From Takifugu bimaculatus (Eukaryota > Chordata > Actinopteri > Tetraodontiformes > Tetraodontidae): a stretch of DNA of 64,000 nt. The notes under the pieces are model-generated. The model searched no databases. It saw only the letters and a program-made list of their open reading frames with translations, and was not told the DNA's origin. Position numbers and translations under genes: made by a program. Where the stretch lies: NCBI GenBank assembly GCA_004026145.2, contig CP034985.2, forward strand, positions 13,475,695 through 13,539,694, in the 5' to 3' direction. This document shows positions 50,922 to 64,000 of this stretch, in pieces. The stretch's first letter is position 1. Every line of letters begins with the position of its first letter.

Positions 50922-53900
50922 ATGACGGGACCGAACTCACCTGGTCGGGCCGGGACCTCCCCGGCCAAGCTGAGCCGGTACGGCCGCTCCAAGAGCACCA
51001 GTGCTCACTGTCTCCTGCGCTGCAGCACCCAGGAGGAGCTGTGTGCATCCGCCCCAAACAACGTGTCCAGGTCTCCCGGGGAGGACGAAGACAAGGACGG
51101 AGGGGTTCTGTTCTACGTCAACAGGGCCGGTTTCCCCATTGAGAGTGTGACCTGGGAGAGGATGTGGTCCCACGTGTCGGCCGTTCACCCCGAGGGCCAG
51201 GAGATGGTCGAAAGGATCCGGAACGCTGCGTACCTTCCTAAGGTAGGTTGAGGAGGAGAAGCTGGAGGGTTTGAAGCTCTGCTGGGAGTAAAAACCACAT
51301 ATTAGGTCTATTTGGCCTCTAGACTCGTCTTCCTGTGGTAATGTTCAGCTAATCGTAATCGATAATGGCGGTCTGCCATGTGAGACATTTACGCCAATTT
51401 GGAAAATAAATTCAACAACTTCAACTTGCTTTGGATTTGGAGGCAAGCGAGTGGAATCACACGAGTGAATGTGAGTGGACGCAGAGCCCTCAGCGATGTT
51501 ATTGGCTGTGGCACCTAGAGAGGCGCAGAGGTCTCTGCAGCGTTCGGCTGGAGCGAGTGCTGCAGCGTTGTAGCGGAGTGAGCTGGGATGGTGAGTGAGA
51601 GCCGCTCAGGTTTCATCCTGCAGGCTGCTGCAGTTTAGCTGCCGCCTTTCTGAGATGTTCCTGCCGCCAGACGTCTTTACTGAGATGAGAACACAGAACA
51701 GTTCTTTGTTCTGCGGCGCGATTGTGCTATCAACCGTCACTGATCTTAATCTGGTGATGAGGATATCTCAGGAATGCTGCGACTGTTGACACAGTTGCCT
51801 GCCCGGATAAAATGATTTAATTTGGGAGGTCAGAGGTCAAATTCACCGTGACCTGATTTGTGGAAGAATTTTGAGAAATTGTAATTTACTGTGTTGAATG
51901 CTATGTACATTCACCTGACCGTTACAGGTAAACTGTTCACTGCACACGCACACGCGTTACCATGACAACAGTTGTGCTAAAATGGGGCGCCACACCTGTC
52001 AAGTAACATAAATTCTGCTTGAATTTGTCGCAGTGCCCAAGACTGTCACTCCTGAAACACACACACACACACACACACACTCAGGCACAACATCCTTTAA
52101 TCTGTACGAAGGTTATGTAAGACTTTTAGGGACAATACATGAGCCTCAGCTAATAAATATCGACACTGTTTCTCCACCCTCTACTCTGTGCTATATTTTG
52201 TTTCTACGGCTCATTAAATGTTTTCTACAGTTTCACTTGAACTGTCTGTACCTTAATGTGATGACATCATTGTCACCAGACTCTGAAACTCAAAATTCTT
52301 CTCTCTATCAGGAGGAAACCCCCCAAATCAGCACTTAAATAGCAGCTCTGAGAGGGTCAGGTGACCTCCCAGTTAAACTCCCAATGTGGAACAAATGGCT
52401 CATTTGAGTCGTTCATCAGAAGTCAAATGATGAAGCATTTAATCTGTTACCAATCATTGGTCTCATTTTATTAACTCTCCCCTGATTGTAATCACCCTCT
52501 CCTCCCTTTTCAAACACACCTCTTTATTCTTTGGCCTGTATTTTCTAATATTTGACTCATCACCAGCGTGCATGAATGCTTCTGTGTGGACAATGGAATC
52601 TGGTTGTTGCATGTTTGCTAATTGCCCACATGGGCATTAGTGACCTGCTTGGCCCACAGTCCCTGAAATCCTGTTGTGTTGTTCTGAACAGAAGCCTCAC
52701 AGCGACGCACAAACTCGCGCAACAATGCACTCAAGCTGCATAACAACGTTAAGAGAGGGATTGTAAAGGGAACAGCCTCCCTTCTTCGTGTCGTGTGTTT
52801 CACGGAGGGTTTCGTGTTTTGCTCATCATCGTGATCTCTGAAGACCGAAGGTGTCTGCTGGTTTATGTTGCATGATTGTCTTGTGTCTTTGCAACCCTGA
52901 GTCATGTGTGAAAGCAGATGGTCGCCACAGTTACAGCTGCTGGTGGTGACCCAGCCAGGAACTGGTCAGTCATGTTTACCAGCTGATAACTGAGAAGCAT
53001 TTAACCATCTGGTACAGTTACATGTTATAGTCCTCATGGTTGTGTCTAAAATACAAAAATGCAGCATGTAGAAACTTGCAGGAGGGAGGGCGCGCGTGCG
53101 TGCGCGTGTGCGTGCGTGCATGCGTGATGTGTGTATCTGTGTCCTCATTTACAGAACTGGCACAGAGACCAAATCCCTCTAATACAATCTGGGTACTGGA
53201 TAATCTCTAAAAACCAGCTGCACCTATTGACAATCTTTAACCAACCTTCTCTGGACTGTTTGAGTCTGTTTAACAGCCGAATTGAATCATTTTTCCACAA
53301 ACATTTTTGAAATTTTTGCAGTTTAAAGAACCGTTTGTTCATCAGAGCCACACAAGCAGCTCATGCACTCATTTTAAATACTTCTTTGCTGACGGGGTTT
53401 CAGTTTAGATGGAAGAAACCAACAAAGGCCTTTGTTTTATCAGTTTTTCCCGTCCCAGAGCAACAGTTGACTGCCAGGCTCACCGATTTGTTGGATTCAG
53501 GAAACAAATTCTGGGGATTTTTGCAGGTCCTGGTCAAGTTTTGATGCTGAGAATTACAATAATGTTAAAGATGGCCTGCGTTTGTTCTCCTTTTAAATCT
53601 TTATGGCGACCTGGCTTCATCATTTCAATCTCATAAAAACATTATTCCCTAATTTCATTAAAGTGCACGTCAGCTTGTAACTAAATGTTTTATGACGCTA
53701 TTGTGCAGAGTAGCTAAATGGACACTTCCTAACTGTGTTGCTGAATTTGAGATCATTCTTCTCTGACCGCCTCCTGCTTCCTTTTTCAGCTTCCTGTACA
53801 GTTCAGACTCAAAATCCAGGAAGGTTCAAGCCACTTTCTGAGGGGGGATGTTAGGAGTGGGAAGAGTCTGAAAGGAAAGGAGGATGAACAACCAAAGGAG

Positions 53901-54305
53901 GGGGAAGGAGAAATGAAATGGCCCTAGAGATGCTGTGACGAGGGGGGTTTTAATCACGAGTTCTGCACTTGTCTTTGTGTAATTACAGGGGGTGTTAGCG
54001 TGTAGCTGCCTGTTAGTGTGTAGTTGTCTGTTGCTAGCATGTTTCTAGCATACAGGCTGTCAGGTCTTAACAGCTGAACGCCGATAGTTAGCAGCTCAGT
54101 TAAGTTCTCACCACTGTTGCTCTGCTGGTTTTTGCATTCACTGATTTTTAACAGTGCAGTGCCTTGCTCAAAGGCTGCATTAAAAATCCAGTTTTTTCCA
54201 ACTAAAGCTCTGGATGTGATGTCAGCTGCAGGAACATGTTGAGGGAGGAGGGGATGAAAGCGAGGGATCACCAGTCATCTCGCTTCCCCACCCAGCACAA
54301 AGCAG

Positions 54306-54361
<56 letters not shown>

Positions 54362-54861
54362 ATTTCACTGCATGGATTTATGGCACCAGTAAAATCTGCT
54401 CATTACTGGCCTTAGCTGGCTGAGAGAGTTTTTTTAATGCTTGGATGTGTTGCGATGACTGGTAATCAGCTGTTACAGACAGGGGCCGACGGTCCAACTT
54501 TTTGCTCCTTAATGCGATGTGAAGGTTGACTGTATTAAATGACTATTAGCATCAGTAGCAACAGCTGTGAGAGTCGTAATATTGTCAGTCATCCCTGAAC
54601 AGGAAGTGATGTTGTTGTCCTGTCAGGATCTCTCACTGATGGAGAGGAAAAAAGTTTATCTGAAATGAAGAATCTTTACTGTTCATCCTCATTGCTGCTC
54701 GAAGCCATGTTGCTAATCGCCAAGGGGATAGTGAGGACAGTTTTCTTCTGTAATCTCACAGTTAAACACAGCTCAGACTCTTCCCATCCTTGTTTTTCCC
54801 TTTGCTCATGTTATAAATTAACAAAAGTCAGGAAATTACGGGACTCCTGTAAAACTTCCTG

Positions 54862-54899
<38 letters not shown>

Positions 54900-57800
54900 C
54901 ACACACAGTGTGTCAGAGGAAGTGTGGGTTTGTGTTGACTCTGACTCACTTATCAGTGTTTCCTCTGGTGCCACTTGGGTTAGCCGCTGGTCTTTGTGGT
55001 GTGACAACATTTGTTTATCGTACGACTTCCTGTTGTTCCCCACTGTCAGACCGAACAAGTTTGCTGTCAGCCACGATGGTGAATCGTTAATAGACGTGCT
55101 TAATTATGGTTCCTGCCTGGTGGTTTACTGTCATTAATTTGTATCATTCTCTCCTGCTGTTTCTGCAGCACCCTGTTCCCCAAACTCCGACCTTCAAGCC
55201 GTCCATGTCTGTCCCAGACTGTCTGGTGGCCGTCCAGAACTACATGAAGGCCCTGCAGTATCCTCTGTCACCTGGCAGCACAGGTTGCCATGGTGAAGTC
55301 GGTTCGAGGCTCATCATGTTTGGCATGTCTGCGCACATCAGTTTATCGGGACACTGAGTTGAGTTGATGGGCGAGTTGGACAGCCAACGCTGAAAATGCT
55401 TGAGTGTTGTGGCAACTCTGACGACAAAAGTCCTCCTGTGTCCTCTTCCCTGAGACACGGACGTCAGCATTTGTTCATGACAACTTTACAACATCCGCAG
55501 CAGTGTCAGATAATTTGTCACGTGGAAAAAAACCAGAACTGCTGCAGGAGAAAAGTGTCCTTGTTATCCTTAATGTGGCTGTCAGATACAACCATACTGG
55601 AACGCAGTTCTTTGAAATCAAGAAAAGTCGTCCTCTCTATGGGTAAGATAACCATCATCACAAACCCAGTTATCGAAAACATCTGAATTCTTTCACTAAC
55701 AGTCAATTAAACCCACTTAATTCCCATTTTCCTTGACTAATAGTGAGTGAATTAACACTTTTATTCATCAGTATCTTCACTTCTCCTCTTTCAGATTAAT
55801 GGAGACGGCAAGAGAGATGATCAGAGAGTCTCTGCCAATCAAATGTCTCGAAGCTGTCATCCTGGGGATGTATCCTACACACACACATGCGCGGGGTCAT
55901 ATTGTTTTGTGTATATAATCAAGAAGACATCTTGCTCTGATGCATTAATCCCCACCATATCTAGCTCCACCCTTCCCTTCGAAAGGAACCTTGTTGCCTG
56001 GCAACAAACCCTCTTTAAAGTTTAACCCCCTGACTCCACACAATCATCACAATACCATCTTTTCCTCTGGTTTGTCGCCACAGAACTGTGATTAAACACA
56101 GACCAGGCGTCACTTTTACACAACCGTGATGACACCTGGCTGCTGCCGCGGCTCACTGGTGACACCGGTGACACTTACAAAACAGCTGGGAAAGATGGGA
56201 AAATGTGTCTGAGAAACAATTAGTTGTCAGTTTGGCCTAAACAAAATCCCAAAAATGGAGATGGGGCTAACCTCTTTATTGCACCTCGCCACTAGGGGGC
56301 GACCGAGATTTTTCGTTGAGCTGGAAATTGTTAACCAAACTGTGTTTATGTGATTTGATTTTGACTTCTGCTCACCCTCTAAAATCTAATGTTGGCCACC
56401 ATCCAGTTCAGGCTGGATTTTCTTCTGGAGGGTAGCTGACATTGACGGAAAATGAAACCGACTTTAGCCTGCAGATGAAAGCGGGAGGGAAACAGAAACA
56501 GCTTGCCAGACAAATGACACGACTGAAAGGGAGGGACGGACGTGTGGGCTGGAGGGAGGTTTCACCTGACCTTTAAATAACCTCAGTCTTCACGTTGGTG
56601 TTAGTGGTGTCATCTTTCACCAGATGCTGCGGCTGTCCACAAGAAAAGATACTGGTAGGCCCCAGCGAGAATTGAACTCGCGACCCCTGGTTTACAAGAC
56701 CAGTGCTCTAACCACTGAGCTATGAGGCCTCACCTGGTAGAACAGGTGGACAACCTCATCTTAAGGAAGGACACTCCCAATGTGCTGCACATACCTGCTG
56801 AACAGGTCAGTGATGTCAGAGTTCAGGAAGTGTGAAGCACAAATATTTAAGTGTCTGCAGACTTTTACAGTTCAAGACCTGTATTATTTGTGTTACTATG
56901 GCAATAAACATTGTTGCTGCGGGCTACAACACACAGAAATCAGCAGACAGTAACACAACACAGGTGTCACTCAGGTGTGTGAGCTCCCGATGGAGCAGTT
57001 TCTATCATCACAAACCAACAAACATCGTCGGCCATAAAAAGCTCTGCAGACGGACACTTCCTGTTTATGTACACAGACTTGTTTAGGGAGGAGGGTCGGC
57101 TGACCTCGGGTCAGAGAGGAAGAGTCCTTGAGCAGCAGCTGAGCTGCATAAATTAGCAGAAAGATGTGAGAGAGAACAGAGAAACCTCTGCTAGTGGCTC
57201 TTCCTAAATATTTACTGATATTTACACAGTAGTGAGTCTCCTGAAGGACCTGTGGCCACTCAGAACAGATGGTGGACTCTTGGATCCTCTCCAGACCCAC
57301 TACAGTTGGATCTCTGAGCAGCGTGAGGTCTAACTCACTACTGATCACGTGCTTTTCCTTCTGATCCTCACACTTATTTCATTTCCTGTAACGTAACAGG
57401 AAATGAGGTTCAGGTTTGGTGTTGACTGTTGGACATCGACAATACAGTAACACAGCTTTGTCTTTAACACGCCTCCCCAGTGTGTTGGCAAAAGAGTGAA
57501 CAGGCATCAGACTGTCGGTAAACCGCTAGAAATGGGCGGAGTCAGGCAGCATAGACCTTGCGGCGTATTCAGCCAGACTGGATCTACTGTCACATGACTG
57601 TCAACAGGTTCAGCCGGGCAGGGGAAACAAATCCAGCATCTGGCTGTGTAGTGTTGGTAACAGCAGCTCATGGGGTTGTATTTGATGGCAGATTGTTGAA
57701 GGCTGCTGCTGCAGAGGCACCATTTCCCCTCAGGTGACCCCTGCTGCTAATGTGGCTTTGAGCTCTGCTCTGATCTCTGATGCTGCGTCGTCGTAGACCA

Positions 57801-58614
57801 CATCCTTCCTTAGCTACGTCCACCAGCTACCTGACCAACAGGCTGACGTCTCTCGAGCGCTTCCCCATCAGCTTTAAGACCCAATTTTCTGGCCACTGCT
57901 TCCACCACATCGTGCTGGGCGTCTACTGCAACGGCCGCTATGGTTCGCTGGGGATGAGCCGCCGTCAGGACCTCATGGACAAACCGCTGACCCACCGCAC
58001 GCTGGGGGAGCTGGTGTCCGAGTTTGAGAGCTCCTACAAGAGATACCAGCACACTCTGAAAAAGGTAGGATTGTGAAGGAGGAGGGTGGGCACATGTTCA
58101 CAGCCAGTATTAACCTCCATTCCTCCCAGGTGAAGATCGGCCTGTACGTGCCTCACGATCCCCACATCATCCAACCAATCGAGTGGAAAAATTTGGTGCT
58201 AAATGCTGCCCAAGTTGGAGCTGTGGAGATGAGGAAGGAGCTGGAGAAACACGGCCGGGACATGAGGAAGAAGGTGAGTCGAGGAGTGAGAACATGCTCG
58301 GATGTTAGCGCAGAGCAGGACATCTCCTGGACTGATGCCCGGACGGCCAGACACCACCTTTTAAAAACGCTGACACGTCAGCCTGATAAAACCCAAACGT
58401 GCACAAACTTTAAACAAGCATGTCAGCAGTTGTGTTTTATCTGAGCGGCCTCACATCTCAGAACAAGTCCAGAACCAGCTGAGCACCTGGTTCCACACTT
58501 TCCCTACTGGTGCTGGGACTGGTGCTCCGTTGCTGGAGCTTGTTTAGACATGTTAGTTATCATTTTATTACAAAAATTATTTGAATCATAACTCATTTGA
58601 ATTTACGAGAGCAG

Positions 58615-58653
<39 letters not shown>

Positions 58654-58986
58654 TCTTGGACAGTAGGATGATATATGAATCACAGCATGTCAGCAGGAGA
58701 TGTAGGTCAGGGAGTTTGCAGCTGTCACACATTAGCACATGAATGCACACAAACACACACTCACTCTTTAACAAACATTCACTCAGACCACAGCTCAAAC
58801 AGTGTGTGGTTTGAGTGTGTGTGTGTGTGTGTGTGTGTAGGGGGGTATTGAGGTCATTTCTGTGTTCTGTCGTCAACTTCAAAGTTACCAAACTGCAGGA
58901 ATGAGATCGAAAATTTCACGGATTGAAAAAAGCATTGAGGTCTTTATTCTTTAAGGCTGTAGGGCATGTGAAGAAGGAACCCCCCC

Positions 58987-59030
<44 letters not shown>

Positions 59031-61814
59031 CTATTAAAACCACATGACGAACAGGAACAGCTGTTCAGAGGATCTTCCTAGGTTTTGTTTTATCCAGGAA
59101 ATCTCAAAATCTGTATTTATCCAGCAGTTTTCTTTATCACACACACTTGCTCATAACCTCGTCAATTCTCTGCTTATTTTACCACCTTCAACTGGTTTAA
59201 AACCATCATCACTGGAATCTTTCACCCATCACACTTCTGATTGTACCTGTCTGCCCTCCTGACCCCTCCTGACCCCAGAACATCCAGTCTGTACTCATCG
59301 TTTTAGGTTCCCTTTGAGTCTCTGCTCTTTTCAGTATTTAGTTCAGCCGTCCTTGGGCCGTTGAAAGGTGCCTAGAATTAAAATAAACTCAATCAATATC
59401 ACGCAGGAGGGTTTTAACAGTAGAACCTGTCACACGCTGGTGATATTACACTTTCACTTTCTGCCCTGCAGCGTGTAATTAACACCCGGCCTGTTATTAC
59501 CACCCTGCCTGTTATTAATGCCCTGCCTACTATTACCACCCTGCCTGTTATTAATGCCCTGCCTACTATTACCACCCTGCCTGCTATTAATGCCCTGCCT
59601 ACTATTACCACCCTGCCTGTTATTAATGCCCTGCCTACTATTACCACCCTGCCTGTTATTAATGCCCTGCCTACTATTACCACCCTGCCTGCTATTAATG
59701 CCCTGCCTACTATTACCACCCTGCCTGTTATTAATGCCCTGCCTGCTATTACCACCCTGCCTGCTATTAATGCCCTGCCTACTATTACCACCCTGCCTGT
59801 TATTAATGCCCTGCCTACTATTACCACCCTGCCTGCTATTAATGCCCTGCCTACTATTACCACCCTGCCTACTATTACCACCCTGCCTGCTATTAATGCC
59901 CTGCCTACTATTACCACCCTGCCTACTATTACCACCCTGCCTACTATTACCATCCTGCCTGTTATGCCCTGCCTACTATTACCACCCGGCCTGCTATTAT
60001 CGCCCCACCTGTTATTACCACCGTGCCTGTCAGGCTGTGACCTTCTTTACTCTATGATCCGACCACTTCCAGGGGAAAATGCTGCTTAAATGAAGACGCG
60101 GCTGGTTCAGGGCGGCTGGTTCAGGGCGGCTGGTTCAGGGCGGCTGGTTCAGGGCGGCTGGTTCAGGGCGGCTGGTTCAGGGCAGCGAGGAGCGTTTGAG
60201 GACGTGTTTGTGCTGACGAGGGCTTCACTGACAGTGATGCTGACTGATTTTCATCCTCCTCTCAGATCCTCAAATCCTCCAGTCTTCAGTCACCAATCAA
60301 AGAGCGGAGGAGGGGGAAGTCCTTATCACCACGGCGACAGCGCAGCAGTTCGCAGCAGCACTTTGCACATCGCAGAGACAAATCGTGAGTGTTTGTAGTT
60401 TCATTTCCATTCTTTCAGCTTAGATCAGTCTGAGTTTGACGTCAAGTTCGCCTGTTTGTTTCCTCTGACGCGTCTTCACTGTTCTCAGCTGCCACCGAGT
60501 GTTAAGCTCAGCGTGTGTGTGTGTGTGCGTGTGTATGTGAGCGTGTGTGTGAGCTGCTGATGCTGTGAGAATCACGAGTTGGCGTATCCAGTTTAAGACG
60601 ATGGTAACCAAAGAACTCCGAGCTGCCTTGCTCAAAGGCCGCACATGTGGATGCCCCTTCAGTTCTAATGTAATTCATATGGAGGCCACCAGAGTTCAGC
60701 CCGACTCATCCTGATCCAAGTTGGTCCAGGTGTTGTTCGCTGGTGAGCGCCACCCTAAGGTGCTGTTTGTCCACCGACAGTCTTAAACTAGAACTTTGAG
60801 ATTTGACTCCAGTGAACCAGTTGATTCTGCTTAAAGCCTCAAACCTCCAGCTCAGCGGCACAAACCAGCGCCTGGGCGGCAGCAGACCTGACGCACACGT
60901 GCAGAATTCCCCGCATGTTTGCAGGTGGTGACAGCTGGACGATGCAACACGAACCGCCACCCGGCAGCAGCTGCGACCCGGCTGAACTGCAGCGTCACCA
61001 AACACACGCGCTGATCCAGAGTCAGCGGCGCCCCCCGATGACGATAGTAAAGCCCCGTTAAATCCAGAATTATCGGAGGAGCGTCGCCTCCCAACAACGT
61101 GAACGTTAAATGTTTCACTCTAAGTTTTCACGCGCGTCTGCTGGTAAAACTCTGCTGACGGTGAACCTTGTCTGCCTCCCAGAACGCAGCAGGAACAGCA
61201 CGCTCTTGAACGAGCCACTTGGAGAAATTTCAGTTGACTTTGAGGACATTTTAAGTCTAATTTAATGCAAATGATTTAATTTCACATCACCAGCTGATGC
61301 CGAAATACTGATAGGAACTGCTAATGCAACCAGGAACTGCGGGAAAAGCACAGCAGGCCAAATAACTCCTGAAAGGGTAAAAACAGAAGGCGGCACTTAA
61401 AGAGCAATCAGTGTTTTCAGCCCGTGGACGCCCCGCTGCCACCCGCCCTCCCACAGAGACCCGTTAATGATCTGCAGCTGAAGACGGCAGAAAAGCAGCA
61501 GTGAAACAGAAAAAAGACATTAATGACACTTAAATAGGGAAACTGAGATGGAAGAGGAGAACAGAAACCGTCACCGTCTTTTCCTGTGTTCTTTGCTGTT
61601 GTCGCAGCTGTTTATTCAGGTGTAAGTTATTTTTTTTTTAGGATTTTACTTTTGAGTGTGTCAGTCTTGAATGAATCGGTATGAATGAGAACCTGTCACC
61701 TGGTTTGTGGGTCTCGTGTTTGATGCGTCTCCCCTGTGTCTCAGACCGGCCGCGGTGGACAGGAAGCCTCCAGAACTCACCACGCTCACTGACGGTTACC
61801 AGATCCGCATCTGA
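50922..61814 (+). CDS. vash2: Vasohibin 2, tubulin tyrosine carboxypeptidase
   Basis: Transglutaminase-like cysteine peptidase that, with its partner SVBP, removes the C-terminal tyrosine of alpha-tubulin in the cytoplasm. Eight coding exons: 50922-51242, 55169-55257, 55586-55642, 55795-55869, 57827-58064, 58130-58273, 60266-60384, 61745-61814; all phases agree, giving 370 residues (human VASH2 has 355). The N-terminus is disordered and leads into [20 protein letters not shown]. The catalytic triad is Cys173 ([12 protein letters not shown]), His208 (CFHHIVLGV) and Ser225 (GMSRR), each four residues on from human VASH1. The C-terminus [11 protein letters not shown] and the ending DGYQIRI, with LYVPHDPH and QPIEWK, favour VASH2 over VASH1. 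Exon 3 is only 57 nt and exon 4 75 nt. No frame damage is seen. Confidence 0.94.
51243..55168. other. vash2 first coding intron with microsatellites
   Basis: This 3.9-kb intron has no supported exon. Microsatellites: (AC)n at about 52058-52081, a GTGC/GCGT-rich patch at 53088-53130, (TG)n of about 26 units at 54307-54358, and (AC)n at 54864-54897. Confidence 0.75.
56657..56729 (-). tRNA. tRNA-Thr (anticodon UGU)
   Basis: The 73-nt minus-strand gene folds fully: acceptor GGCCTCA pairs with TGGGGCC (one G-U), D arm with TAGCTCAGTGGTTAGAG (A box), anticodon stem CTGGT/ACCAG with loop CTTGTAA giving anticodon TGT, T arm with TCGCGAGTTCAATTCTCGC (B box). A short T run (complement of 56644-56647) follows about 10 nt downstream as Pol III terminator. 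It lies in the vash2 intron between exons 4 and 5, on the opposite strand. No CCA is encoded, as normal in eukaryotes. Confidence 0.96.
58617..58652. repeat. (GT)n microsatellite in vash2 intron 6
   Basis: About 18 GT units. Two more lie in the same intron: (TG)n at about 58818-58839 and (CA)n at about 58988-59027. Confidence 0.92.
59484..60030. repeat. 18-bp minisatellite with 36-bp higher-order pattern, about 30 units
   Basis: Two 18-bp variants alternate, CCCTGCCTACTATTACCA and CCCTGCCTGTTATTAATG, so that the array mostly repeats every 36 bp. C/T and G/A changes at two sites make most variation. Because 18 is a multiple of three, frames stay open on both strands for 179 codons (Leu/Pro/Cys-rich on plus, Val/Gly/Arg-rich on minus). 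These are not genes. The array lies in vash2 intron 6. Confidence 0.95.
60100..60183. repeat. 14-bp tandem repeat, six copies
   Basis: Six near-exact GGCTGGTTCAGGGC units lie about 80 bases before vash2 exon 7, in the same intron as the 18-bp array. Confidence 0.93.
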
Positions 61815-63475
61815 GCCCAGCGCCGCCTCCCTCCGGCCGTCCCTTCACACGAGGGGACAAACGTTACTGGAGCTCGTCTGAACCTGGAGAAACGGTTCAA
61901 AAAACCTACATGTTGGACGCCAGAGCTGACAGGAAGTGGAAAAATCAGGATCAGCAGTTTCATCCGCCACTGTTGACCTTCAAAATGTGCAGATTTTGAA
62001 ACCAGACGTTCTCTTATATTTATAAATGTAATTTAAGGTGGGTGAGGTAATTTAATCGGTTATGAGTAAATTTCCAATTGAAGAGTTGAGTCTTAATCTC
62101 TTGAAGCCATTTTAAACTGTTCAGACTGCTCCAACACTTAAAACCAGTCATTCGGGGGCTCGCCCCTAATCAAGCACTGGTTCTGCCGTGCCGGTCCAAA
62201 GAGGTTTAGTTCTGATGCTTCATCCCAGTTATGAAAAAGCCTTCTGTTCTGAAGTGGCCTGTGAGAGTCCAGTACTGTATTCAGTTTGATAGGTGTTAGC
62301 TTGAACTTTTTGCAGGATTTTCCAAAATCGGCCTGGATTTTCCTGTCAAGGCCTTGAAGACTCACAGCTGAGAATCTTGAACATGCGTGTAATCACCCGT
62401 TCCTGCTCCGTCACCTGCTCCAAACCATCAAACATCACAGTTTTCAACCCGTCATCTTTAAACGCAACCAGAAAAGGAAGCAAACAACCGCCTGTCCACT
62501 AGGGGCGCCATGGAGCAGGTCAACGTGAACGCGTGTGTATTTTTATAATCTCACCTGATGCAATTTTATACCCACGAGTTTAGCCAACATCGCTGACCAG
62601 CAGGATGTTTGAAGATTGTTTACGTTCATGATTGTTTTTGACGTTCATTTGAATGTTTCGTGCGTGGCCATTTTGTTCTAAAAACAAGCTATGCACGCGC
62701 TTGAGTTCATATCAGTCTTCCAGAGTTTGCAAAACGGATTTCTGCTCCCACCAGAATCTGCTGGTTCTGCGTGGTTTTACATATTTCTGTTGTTTGTAGC
62801 ACATCCGGGAGAAGACGCGCTCACATCCTGCTCGAAGGTTTTAGTGTCGATCCTTTTCTGTCAAGCGTTTGTTAGCAGAGACAAAGCACAACGCTGCTTT
62901 TCTATGAGTATTATTCAAACATCACATTGTGGTTTTGGGTGGACAAATGGACATTTTAACACTGAGGAGGGAGCATCTGTGGGCAAGTCAAGTTTCCGTC
63001 TGAGATATTGTGGATTTTTCATAAAACGGCAACAAAAATTTGTATTCAATCCCAAACAACCCGACACCGATTATAAATGTAGCAGTTAAAATGTTTGTGG
63101 GAACATTTTTTCTTATGTTTAACTCTGCAAATCGGACTGACATCGTTTTGTGAAAGAAATTGGTCAAAAGTGGCCTCATAAAGATGGTTATCATCTTGGG
63201 TTTGTTTTTCACCTTTGTCTTGTCTGAATCTCAGAACTTTTTCTGATATTGTTATTTTATTCTCCTGTTCTGAACGTTGCTGCAGGTCTAAAAGGAACAA
63301 AAAAAATGTCAATCAGACGCTCGTTTAATTTGAAAGTGTGCTGTTGTGAGGACGTGCTGTGGTTTATATCAGTCTGAAGTTGATAGAATTGTCACGTTTA
63401 TCAGAAATGTTGCAGCATTTTTACCAACAACTGTAGCAGCATGTGTTCTTTTAATAAATGATCTATGTTTCTAAA
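61815..63475 (+). other. vash2: Probable vash2 3'UTR
   Basis: No further coding exon is seen after the vash2 stop. AATAAA at 63453-63458 is the best-placed poly(A) signal and would give a 3'UTR of about 1.65 kb. The 132-codon frame at 62691-63089 has no recognised domain. Confidence 0.45.
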
Positions 63476-64000
63476 CGTGGCCTTTAACCTTTCTGCTCAT
63501 TGGCTTTGCTGCCACCTTGCGGCGAATTTCTCTATCTTTCAGGAGATAAATTCAGGATCTCCGTATTTAGATTTTCAGGTGACTTTCCCCCCAAATTTTC
63601 CTTTTAAAAACAATAAATTTGAAGATCGTTCTATATGGATCTGATGAAACCTTTGAGAACAACCGATGGTGACTGAAAATGGAAAAAAGCTCTTTTGTAA
63701 ACCAGAGAAGCAGAAGCGAGACTCTTCAGCGCTGCACCGACATCAGAATAATCTGCTTATGTTCCTCCTTTGCAGAAAGATGTGCGCAGGGTTCAAACAA
63801 GCCAGCGGAGGCTGCAGATTTATGAAAAATAATCCCTCCTCTCTCATTTATTCAGCAGTTTGAGGATTATAAGGCAGAAGGGCGCGCATGCTGTGTGGTG
63901 GAAAAGTGTGACAGACCAGCAGTGACCTGAGAGAAATGATGCTACTAACTGCTCCAAAATATCAGTTATCAAAGGTCCCTTTTTATTTAAAATTTTTTAA
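63476..64000. other. Right-edge intergenic tract
   Basis: AT-rich sequence without supported gene, repeat or element. A second AATAAA lies at about 63611. Confidence 0.4.

Noticed and set aside
55258..55585. Alternative vash2 reading [10 protein letters not shown] after exon 2
   Set aside because: The donor at CA|GTATCC and the short exon at 55586 give [14 protein letters not shown], the conserved vasohibin sequence.
59414..60057. Two 179-codon proteins on opposite strands
   Set aside because: Both frames stay open only because the repeat unit is 18 bp; composition is purely repetitive.

Overview
The window is genomic DNA of a bony fish. Genes are split into many short exons with GT-AG introns often under 200 bp, there is an astacin of the fish hatching-enzyme type, and the repeats are fish-like (L2-type LINE pieces, a pogo/Tigger MITE, long CA/TG microsatellites). 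The compactness (a 50-exon igf2r in 17.6 kb) fits a percomorph with a small genome. The species cannot be named from the sequence.

Left part, minus strand (1-22 kb): the first three exons of an organic cation transporter (slc22a2-like) run off the left edge. Upstream of it lies a complete igf2r (cation-independent mannose-6-phosphate receptor). IGF2R next to SLC22A1/2/3 is the arrangement of the mammalian imprinted cluster, so this is old conserved linkage. All 50 igf2r coding exons can be placed with matching splice phases, but exons 14, 19 and 36 each carry one base too many for the frame on both sides.

Middle, plus strand (22-44 kb): a 12- or 13-exon astacin metalloprotease starts about 0.7 kb from igf2r on the opposite strand. 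Its propeptide is built from tiny symmetric exons and it has a 69-bp mini-intron beside the active-site exon. An 8-kb intergenic tract holds a 31-bp minisatellite, a LINE tail and a doubtful small gene. Two tandem class A GPCRs of the HCAR/OXER1/GPR31 clade follow (33.5-35.6 and 40.8-43.0 kb) and differ in intron positions. An 82-nt hairpin lies between them.

Right part (44-64 kb): decayed L2-type LINE copies, one broken by another insertion, then vash2 (vasohibin 2, tubulin tyrosine carboxypeptidase) in eight coding exons over 11 kb, with the catalytic Cys-His-Ser in place. Its introns carry a tRNA-Thr(UGU) gene on the opposite strand, several microsatellites and an 18/36-bp minisatellite.

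The genes are not an operon-like functional group. The most useful points to recheck are the three igf2r frame breaks, the unusual architecture of the astacin, the mismatched introns of the GPCR pair and the hairpin at 39.4 kb.
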